From contig NC_050100.1 of assembly GCF_902167145.1 (NCBI RefSeq), positions 213,646,081 through 213,710,080 of the forward strand: DNA of 64,000 nucleotides, written 5' to 3'. Source of the stretch: Zea mays. Lineage: Eukaryota > Streptophyta > Magnoliopsida > Poales > Poaceae. Of this stretch, positions 57,240-64,000 are shown one piece after another. The notes below the pieces were generated by a model. That model saw only the letters and a program-made list of their open reading frames with translations. It was not told the DNA's origin and made no database searches. Position 1 is the first letter of the stretch. Each line of letters starts with the position of its first letter. A program made the position numbers and the translations under genes.

Positions 57240-59672
57240 ATGTCTACACAACGGGACCATGTGGATCCTCTTCTCGAGGAAATCCCCGTCACATCTTCCG
57301 GTGAGGAAGTGGACCCCAAGGTCCTCGACCTCGCCATGAAGATTGCCGAGAAAATGTTCCTCAAAATGAAAGAGGAAGATGCTAGGAAAAAGGCCGAAGA
57401 AGAGGAATCAAGAAGAAAGGCCGAAGAAGGTAAAGGTAAGGGAACATTTGATTATAATGACGATCTAGTGGATCTTTTGGTGTCTAAGGTATTGAGCAAG
57501 GTAAGTCTCAACACCGAAGGATCATCTACCAAAAGCAAAGGTAATGACTTTAGCAAAGTTCAATTCGATTACTCTAGAAATTATATTCCCAACTTCTCTT
57601 CCGCCCCACTTGGAAAGTTACCAACTCTTAGTGAGTTGAACTATGATGAGTGGGCCGACAAGATGAAGTCGCATTTAATCGGTGTGCATCCTAGTCTTTG
57701 GGAGATTGTTAATGTAGGTATGTATTAGCCCGCCCAAGGAGAAGAGATGACTCCGGAAATGATGCAAGAGGTTCATCGAAATGCTCAAGCAGTGAGCATA
57801 ATCAAAGGAAGTCTTTGTCCGGAAGAATACCGGAAAGTTCAAGGAAGAGAAGATGCTCGTGACATTTGGAACATTCTTAGAATGTCACATGAAGGAGATC
57901 CCAAAGCTAAAAGACATAGAGTTGAAGCTTTGGAAAGTGAGCTTGCAAGATATGATTGGATAAAGGGTGAGTCGCTCCAATCACTCTTTGATCGATTGAT
58001 GGTATTGGTCAACAAAATAAGAGTTCTTGGGAGTGAAGATTGGAGTGACTCCAAGGTCACAAGATTGTTCATGAGAGCTTATAAAGAGAAGGATAAAAGT
58101 CTTGCAAGGATGATAAGGGATCGTGATGATTATGAGGACATGACGCCTCATCAATTATTTGCAAAAATTCAACAACACGAGTCCGAAGAAGCCCCCATCA
58201 AGACAAGAGACTCTCATGCCTTGATCACAAATGAACAAGACAATCTCAAGAAGAGCAAAGACCACAAAGCAAAGAAAGTGGTCGAGACCTCAAGTGATGA
58301 AGATAGCTCAAGTGATGAAGACACAGCTATGTTCATCAAAACTTTCAAGAAATTTGTAAGGAAGAATGACAAGTTCCAAAGGAAAGGAAAGAAGAGGGCA
58401 TGCTATGAATGTGGCCAAACCGGTCATTTCATAGCGGATTGTCCTAACAAGAAGGAACAAGAAGCCAAGAAGGAATACAAGAAGGATAAGTTTAAAAAGG
58501 GAGGCAAGACCAAGGGATACTTCAAGAAGAAGAAGTATGGACAAGCTCATATTGGTGAAGAATGGAACTCCGATGATGAGAGTTCTAGCTCCGAGGAAGA
58601 GGAAGTGGTGGCAAATGTGGCCATCCAATCTACCTCAAGCGCGCAACTCTTCACCAACCTTCAAGACGACTCCTACATTCCAACTTGCCTCATGGTAAAG
58701 GGAGATAAGGTAACTTTATTTAGTAATGATTTTTCAAATGATGATGATGATGATCAAATTGCCATGAAAAATAAAATGATTAAAGAATTTGGCTTAAATG
58801 GATACAATGTTATCACAAAATTAATGGAAAAGCTAGATAAAAGAAAGGCAACTCTTGATGCTCAAGAAGACTTGCTTATCCTTGAAAAGGAAAGAAACCT
58901 AGAGCTTCAAGAGTTGATTCACAATAAAGATATAGAAGTAATTAACTTGAAAACCTCTATTGATAACCTTGCAAATGAAAAGAATGCACTTGAATCAAGC
59001 ATGTTAAGCTTGAATGTTCAAAATCAAGAACTTCAAGTGCAACTTGAAAATTGCAAGAACATCAATGCCCCCACTTTAGTATTTGAATCCAAGTCTAGCT
59101 CTAATGACAATTCCTGCAAGCATTGTGCCAAATATCATGCTTCTTGTTGTCTAACTAACCATGCAAGGAAGCATAGCCCACAGGTGAAGGTCAAAGAAAT
59201 TTTGAAAAGATGCACTAGCAATGATGGGTTAAAGAAAGTTGAACCCAAGTACAAGTCCCTTAAGCACAACAATGGTAAAAGGGGGCTTGGGTTCAACTCA
59301 TCCAAGGAAAACCCTAGCACAGTGCATAAGGGGTGGAGATCCCCCAAGTTCATAGAGGGAACCACTCTATATGATGCCTTGGGGAGGATCCACTCCTCAA
59401 ATGACAAGTCATCTCAGGTAAAGGGTAACTTGAGTTCCACAAAGAGTAAGATGAAGGAAGTGGGATCCTCAAGTGGACAAAAATCTAATGCTCCCATTTC
59501 CCACTCATATCTTTGTGATTATATGTTGACTTGGGATTCAGGGAAATTGGTTGTGAAATATGTGGGTGCCTACACTAAACAAAAAGTCATGAAAAGAAGT
59601 GTGTGGGTACCCAAGGCTATAACTAACACTGTAGGACCCAATTCAATTTGGGTACCTAAAAGTATAGCCTAA
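57240..59672 (+). pseudogene. gag: Sirevirus gag (E3), one nonsense codon
   Basis: The ATG at 57240 opens a charged, coiled-coil-like N-terminus (EEDARKKAEEEE). A TAG at 57726-57728 interrupts the frame just after the first conserved capsid block (SLWEIVNVGMY); the same frame then stays open to TAA 59670-59672. Further on: capsid region, CCHC knuckle (CYECGQTGHFIADC, about 58399), basic and acidic Ser-rich tracts, and a long coiled-coil-like region. About 810 codons in all, similar to E2 Gag. The original codon at the stop is not known; CAG is a likely source. Apart from the stop the frame looks undamaged. Confidence 0.93.
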
Positions 59673-59685
59673 ACTTGTTTTACAG

Positions 59686-62600
59686 GTCTACTCCTCTGGT
59701 GGGTCAAGTTGGGTGCTTGACAGTGGATGTACAAATCACATGACCGGGGAGAAAGACATGTTTCATACATTGCAACTAACTCAAGAAGCACAAGAAATTG
59801 TGTTTGGAGATAGTGGCAAGAGTAAGGTGATTGGTATTGGTAAAATTCCTATCTCTGACCAACAATCACTTTCAAATGTTTTATTAGTAGATTCCTTGAG
59901 CTATAATTTGTTGTCTGTTTCACAACTTTGTGGAATGGGTTATAATTGTTTATTTTCGGATGTGGATGTGAAAATCCTTAGAAGGGAGGATTCCTCAGTT
60001 GCCTTTACCGGTCGCTTGAAGGGTAAGCTTTATCTTGTTGATTTCACAACAAGTAAAGTGACGCCTGAGACTTGTTTAGTGGCAACATCCGACAAGGGTT
60101 GGCTATGGCATCGCCGGCTAGCCCATGTCGGTATGAGGAATTTGGCCAAACTTCAAAAGGATAATCACATCATTGGACTAACAAATGTTGTATTTGAGAA
60201 AGATAGGGTGTGTGGCGCATGCCAAGCAGGAAAGCAACATGGAGTCCCACATCAATCAAAGAATGTGGTCACAACAAAGAGGCCATTGGAGCTTCTTCAC
60301 ATGGACCTCTTTGGACCTGTGGCCTACATTAGCATTGGTGGTAGTAAGTATGGTTTAGTTATTGTTGATGATTTTTCTCGATTCACTTGGGTTTTCTTTT
60401 TGAGTGACAAAGGTGAAACTCAAGAAATTTTAAAGAAATTCATGAGGAGAGCTCAAAATGAATTTGAGCTTAAAATCAAGAAAGTGAGAAGCGATAATGG
60501 GACGGAATTCAAGAACATAGGTGTTGAAGAATTCTTAGGAGAAGAGGGAATCAAGCATGAGTTCTCGGTGCCTTACACTCCACAACAAAATGGTGTTGTG
60601 GAAAGAAAGAACCGGACTCTAATTGAAGCCGCAAGAACCATGTTGGATGAATATAAGACACCTGACAACTTCTGGGCAGAGGCGGTCAACACCGCCTGTC
60701 ATGCAATCAACCGCCTCTATCTTCATAAGATCTACAAAAAGACTGCTTATGAGCTTCTCACTGGTAACAAACCTAAAGTTGATTATTTTAGAGTATTCGG
60801 TTGTAAATGTTTTATTCTTAACAAGAAAGTCAAGAGCTCAAAGTTTGCTCCTAGAGTGGACGAGGGTTTCTTGCTTGGTTATGCATCAAATGCGCATGGA
60901 TATCGTGTTTTCAACAATTCCACCGGTCTTGTTGAAATAGCGATAGACATGACATTTGATGAGTCTAATGGCTCGCAAGGGCATGTTTCTAATGACACTG
61001 CAGGAAATGAAAAACTACCTTGTGAGGCCATAAAGAAACTTGCCATAGGTGAGGTGAGACCTCAAGAAAGGGATGATGAAGAAGGAACCTTGTGGATGAC
61101 CAATGAGGTAGTTGATATGGGTGCAAGGGTGGTGAGTGACAATGTCTCCACCCAAGCAAACCCATCAACCTCAAGTCATCCAAACCACGAAGAAAATCAT
61201 CAAAGGATGCCAACAGTGGTAGAAGATGAACAAGAAAATATTGATGGTGAAGTACCTCTTGATCAAGTAACTGATGAGGAAGAGCAAATACAAAGACATC
61301 CATCAGTGCCTCATCCAAGAGTCCATCATACAATTCAAAGGGATCATCCGGTGGACAACATCCTGGGTAGCATCAGGAGAGGGGTAACGACTCGATCTCG
61401 TTTAGCTAATTTTTGTGAATTTTACTCGTTTGTTTCCTCTCTTGAGCCACTTAAGGTTGAAGAAGCATTGGGTGATCCGGATTGGATAACTGCGATGCAA
61501 GAGGAGTTGAACAACTTCACTAGGAATGAAGTCTGGTCCTTAGTCCAAAGACCCAAACAAAATGTGATTGGGACTAAATGGGTCTTTAGGAACAAGCAAG
61601 ATGAAAATGGCGTTGTTACAAGAAACAAGGCAAGGTTGGTTGCCCAAGGCTATACTCAAGTGGAAGGACTTGACTTTGGTGAAACATATGCGCCGGTAGC
61701 AAGGTTAGAATCAATTAGAATATTAATTGCCTATGCTACTAACCATGATTTCAAGCTATATCAAATGGATGTCAAGAGCGCTTTTCTAAATGGACCACTA
61801 CAAGAAAGAGTATATGTGGAGCAACCACCGGGCTTCGAAGACCCAAAGAAGCCAAATCATGTTTATCTTCTTCACAAGGCACTCTACGGGCTTAAACAAG
61901 CCCCTAGAGCTTGGTATGACTATCTTAAAGATTTTCTAATTAAAAATGGGTTTACGATAGGAAAAGCTGACTCTACTTTGTTTACTAGAAAAGTTGATAA
62001 TGAATTATTTGTGTGCCAAATATATGTTGATGACATTATATTTGGTAGTACTAATGAAAAATTTTGTGAAGAGTTTAGCAAAGTAATGACGAACAGGTTT
62101 GAGATGTCTATGATGGGCGAGCTTAAATACTTCCTGGGATTTCAAGTCAAACAACTCAAGGAAGGTACCTTTCTATGCCAAACTAAATATACTCAAGATA
62201 TGCTCAAGAAGTTTGGCATGGAAAAAGCAAAGCACGCCAAGACTCCAATGTCATCAAATGGACATCTCGACCTAAATGAGGAAGGTAAACCTGTAGATCA
62301 AAAATTATATAGATCAATGATAGGATCACTGCTTTACTTATGTGCATCTAGGCCTGATATAATGTTGAGTGTTTGTATGTGTGCACGTTTTCAAGCAAAT
62401 CCTAAAGACTGCCATCTTGTAGCCGTTAAGAGAATTCTAAGATACTTAGTCCACACCCAAAACCTAGGATTATGGTATCCTAAAGGCTCCTTTTTCGATT
62501 TGCTTGGCTATTCTGACTCAGATTATGCCGGTTGCAAAGTAGATCGAAAAAGCACTACTGGGACTTGCCAATTCCTTGGGCGGTACTTAGTGTCATGGAG

Positions 62601-62976
62601 TTCCAAGAAACAAAATTGTGTTGCACTCTCCACTGCAGAAGCTGAATACATAGCAGCTGGGGCATGTTGTGCACAGTTGCTATGGATGAAGCAAACCCTT
62701 AGAGATTTTGGTTGTGAGTTTAACAAAATTCCTCTTTTGTGTGACAATGAGAGTGCCATAAAACTTGCAAACAATCCAGTGCAACACTCTAGAACTAAAC
62801 ATATTGACATCAGACACCATTTCTTGAGAGACCATGAAGCCAAAGGAGATATCGAACTATTTCATGTGAGCACCGAAAATCAACTAGCCGATATCTTCAC
62901 AAAACCCCTTGATGAGACTAGGTTTTGTTTTCTTAGGAGTGAGCTAAATATCTTGGATTCTCGAAACGTGACTTAA
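59686..62976 (+). CDS. pol: Sirevirus Pol polyprotein (E3), intact
   Basis: A single open frame of 1096 codons, +1 relative to gag, beginning after the acceptor-like ttgttttacag (AG at 59684-59685). There is no ATG near the start, so expression needs frameshift, splicing or readthrough from gag. In order: protease ([10 protein letters not shown], about 59713), integrase zinc site (HRRLAHVG with CGACQ), integrase core with D (MDLFGP), D (RSDNGTEF) and E (NGVVERKN), RT with [12 protein letters not shown] and intact YVDDIIFGS (about 62020), and RNase H ([21 protein letters not shown]). All catalytic residues I can see are present. The TAA at 62974-62976 ends it. This is the only undamaged pol in the window, a possible helper for defective relatives. 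Confidence 0.93.
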   Translation, partial: VYSSGGSSWVLDSGCTNHMTGEKDMFHTLQLTQEAQEIVFGDSGKSKVIGIGKIPISDQQSLSNVLLVDSLSYNLLSVSQLCGMGYNCLFSDVDVKILRREDSSVAFTGRLKGKLYLVDFTTSKVTPETCLVATSDKGWLWHRRLAHVGMRNLAKLQKDNHIIGLTNVVFEKDRVCGACQAGKQHGVPHQSKNVVTTKRPLELLHMDLFGPVAYISIGGSKYGLVIVDDFSRFTWVFFLSDKGETQEILKKFMRRAQNEFELKIKKVRSDNGTEFKNIGVEEFLGEEGIKHEFSVPYTPQQNGVVERKNRTLIEAARTMLDEYKTPDNFWAEAVNTACHAINRLYLHKIYKKTAYELLTGNKPKVDYFRVFGCKCFILNKKVKSSKFAPRVDEGFLLGYASNAHGYRVFNNSTGLVEIAIDMTFDESNGSQGHVSNDTAGNEKLPCEAIKKLAIGEVRPQERDDEEGTLWMTNEVVDMGARVVSDNVSTQANPSTSSHPNHEENHQRMPTVVEDEQENIDGEVPLDQVTDEEEQIQRHPSVPHPRVHHTIQRDHPVDNILGSIRRGVTTRSRLANFCEFYSFVSSLEPLKVEEALGDPDWITAMQEELNNFTRNEVWSLVQRPKQNVIGTKWVFRNKQDENGVVTRNKARLVAQGYTQVEGLDFGETYAPVARLESIRILIAYATNHDFKLYQMDVKSAFLNGPLQERVYVEQPPGFEDPKKPNHVYLLHKALYGLKQAPRAWYDYLKDFLIKNGFTIGKADSTLFTRKVDNELFVCQIYVDDIIFGSTNEKFCEEFSKVMTNRFEMSMMGELKYFLGFQVKQLKEGTFLCQTKYTQDMLKKFGMEKAKHAKTPMSSNGHLDLNEEGKPVDQKLYRSMIGSLLYLCASRPDIMLSVCMCARFQANPKDCHLVAVKRILRYLVHTQNLGLWYPKGSFFDLLGYSDSDYAGCKVDRKSTTGTCQFLGRYLVSWSSKKQNCVALSTAEAEYIAAGACCAQLLWMKQTLRDFGCEFNKIPLLCDNESAIKLANNPVQHSRTKHIDIRHHFLRDHEAKGDIELFHVSTENQLADIFTKPLDETRFCFLRSELNILDSRNVT

Positions 62977-63131
62977 TAACTAAAATTTTGATCAAATTTG
63001 ATGATTGAAAATTGATTGTTTGAGCAATATGAATTGAGAAATGTCATTTTTATCTCTAAAATATCTCATGTCATATTTGCTAAGTGATATTACAGCCCTT
63101 CCGGGCAATATTTGAAATCTGGTTGAGTAAA
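62977..63131 (+). other. E3 spacer after pol
   Basis: AT-rich, no ORF. No ggggga polypurine tract like those of E1 and E2, which shows the element does not end here. Confidence 0.7.
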
Positions 63132-63434
63132 CCGGCTGAGTAGACCACTCAACCGGTTTCTTCCTGGTGGAAACCGGTTGAACCGGTATAAAAACCGGTT
63201 GAACCGGTTTTGGCCGTCGCGCCGTCAGTCCGCGCGCAGTCTGCGCTGACAGCTGCGCAGTCTGCGCTGTCAGTTTTGCAGTCTGTGCTGTCAGACTGCC
63301 AGGTTTTTCGCGCAGTCAACACTGTTTTCTGCGCGCTTTTACTGCGCCGTTTGACCCGAAACCGGTTGAACCGGTTTTGAAACCGGTTGAACCGGTTTTC
63401 GGTTTTCTGGCGGCCGAGTCCTCTCCTTTTTATA
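63132..63434 (+). promoter_or_regulatory. Internal LTR-like promoter block in E3
   Basis: 63132-63211 aligns with 56304-56385 of the element's own LTR at roughly 80% by eye, starting at ccggctgagtagacca and running through paired AACCGGTT(C/G)AACCGGTT palindromes. More palindromes follow at 63358-63400. Then comes a TATA-like tttttatacc (63427-63436) and a CT-rich stretch, the same order as in the LTR. Tandem cagtctgcgctgtcag-like repeats (63230-63300) lie between. It probably drives the ORF at 63911. Confidence 0.65.
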
Positions 63435-63630
63435 CCTCTCCCTCTCTCCTCTTCCCTTCTCAGTCTTGTTTCCAGCCGCCGCCGCCATTTCTGTCTTTCC
63501 TCTTTCCTCTCCAAACTCTCTCGAGCTCTCACCCTTTTGGAAGTGTGGTTGGAGATCCGTTCCTCCCGGCGTATTTCCACCATCTTCCTCCTTCTCGTTG
63601 GGAGATCTTGAACCCCATCTTCGGATCGAG

Positions 63631-63909
63631 GTATTGTTCTTTGTTATTTTCCTTGTACTCGATCCTACACGTTCTTGATTATCTTATGTATCATTCGTTG
63701 GGTACATTTTAGTTTAAGAGATTGCATCACTTAGACTATCTTCATTGTGTCACAAACACTGTTTGAGATTAGCATTTGATATTGTTCGTTGTAGTTGAAC
63801 CGCTCATATGAACGGTTGAAGTGCATGATTCAATCTCTTATGCGTTTCTTCTCAAACGTGGTTGATCCTTGCTCATCATAGGTTCTATCTCTTATTTCTT
63901 ATTTCTTAG
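63631..63909 (+). other. Predicted 5'-UTR intron before the env-like ORF
   Basis: Donor atcgag/gtattg at 63631 and acceptor tatttcttatttcttag at 63909, with a long pyrimidine tract, one base before the ATG-proximal exon. 279 bp, T-rich inside (about 63636-63910) in contrast to the GC-richer leader. Confidence 0.5.
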
Positions 63910-63910
63910 A

Positions 63911-64000
63911 ATGGTGCGTCGAAGGAACCCGTCAGTGGTAGAATCCGACTCATCGGATGAACAGGAGATCCATGGTGGTACCCCTCCTCGCTCTCGATCC
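63911..64000 (+). CDS. Env-like ORF of E3, start only
   Basis: The ATG at 63911 opens 30 codons with no stop up to the window edge: a basic start (MVRRRNPS), an acidic Ser/Asp/Glu patch, then Pro/Arg/Ser. Its place downstream of pol in a Sirevirus is where the env-like ORF of SIRE1-type elements sits, and that is the sole ground for the name. No signal peptide is visible in the first 30 residues. It could equally be another gene acquired by the element. Confidence 0.5.
   Translation, partial: MVRRRNPSVVESDSSDEQEIHGGTPPRSRS

Larger units (their letters stand above)
55696..64000 (+). mobile_element. Sirevirus element E3, with env-like region, 3' end outside window
   Basis: Starts with the LTR at tgtaag (55696), possibly after TSD ctagg (55691-55695), which cannot be checked without the right end. 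Contains LTR, primer site, gag, pol, a promoter-like block and an env-like ORF that leaves the window. No polypurine tract or 3' LTR has appeared by 64000. Protein sequence is clearly related to E1/E2 but diverged, and the LTR is different. Confidence 0.9.

Overview
The window looks like intergenic DNA from a large grass genome, almost certainly maize (Zea mays) or a close Zea relative. It is mostly nested LTR retrotransposons: Ji/Opie-type Sireviruses (Ty1/copia) and Tat-lineage Ty3/gypsy elements, with Tourist, hAT and CACTA pieces. Only one ordinary host gene is credible, a small secreted-peptide gene at 49633-49899 on the + strand. Family names rest on recognising protein motifs, terminal sequences and target-site duplications (TSDs); no database was searched.

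Layout, left to right. (1) 1-7222 is a Sirevirus (E1) cut by the window edge. It sits inside the gag of a Tat gypsy element (G1) whose visible parts are 7223-11097, 12785-13625 and 22595-29127. G1 was also hit by an antisense Sirevirus-type LTR, now solo (S1, 11098-12784, TSD acttc), and by a complete Sirevirus (E2, 13626-22594, TSD gaaac) whose LTRs differ by only two substitutions and a C-tract length. (2) 29128-33305 holds no convincing gene. It has an inverted-repeat element split by another solo LTR (30522-31596, TSD agttc), a microsatellite cascade, a 106-bp AT run and a hAT relic. (3) 33306-48374 is a three-level nest: a MITE split by a CACTA element (33342-48268, TSD tat), itself split by a second Tat gypsy (G2, 34274-46762, TSD attct). 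G2 has lost most of its pol through four deletions, but it carries an antisense, apparently intron-containing gene with a domain resembling the 'putative gypsy type transposon' family. (4) 48375-55695 is the low-copy island with the peptide gene, several MITEs, a 501-bp hAT element with an 8-bp TSD, and a degraded CACTA-like relic. (5) 55696-64000 is a third, different Sirevirus (E3). Its pol is intact, and after pol lies an LTR-like promoter block followed by a possible 5'-UTR intron and an env-like ORF that runs off the window.

How the parts work. Each Sirevirus encodes Gag, then protease-integrase-RT-RNase H in the +1 frame, with a conserved splice-acceptor-like sequence directly after the gag stop. 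Almost every element carries lesions: premature stops (several are C-to-T at CG or CHG sites), frameshifts, and in E2 a lost RT catalytic aspartate. The most interesting candidates are the internal LTR-like promoter before the env-like ORF in E3, the spliced antisense gene in G2, an amber codon shared by G1 and G2 between protease and RT, and the secreted-peptide gene.
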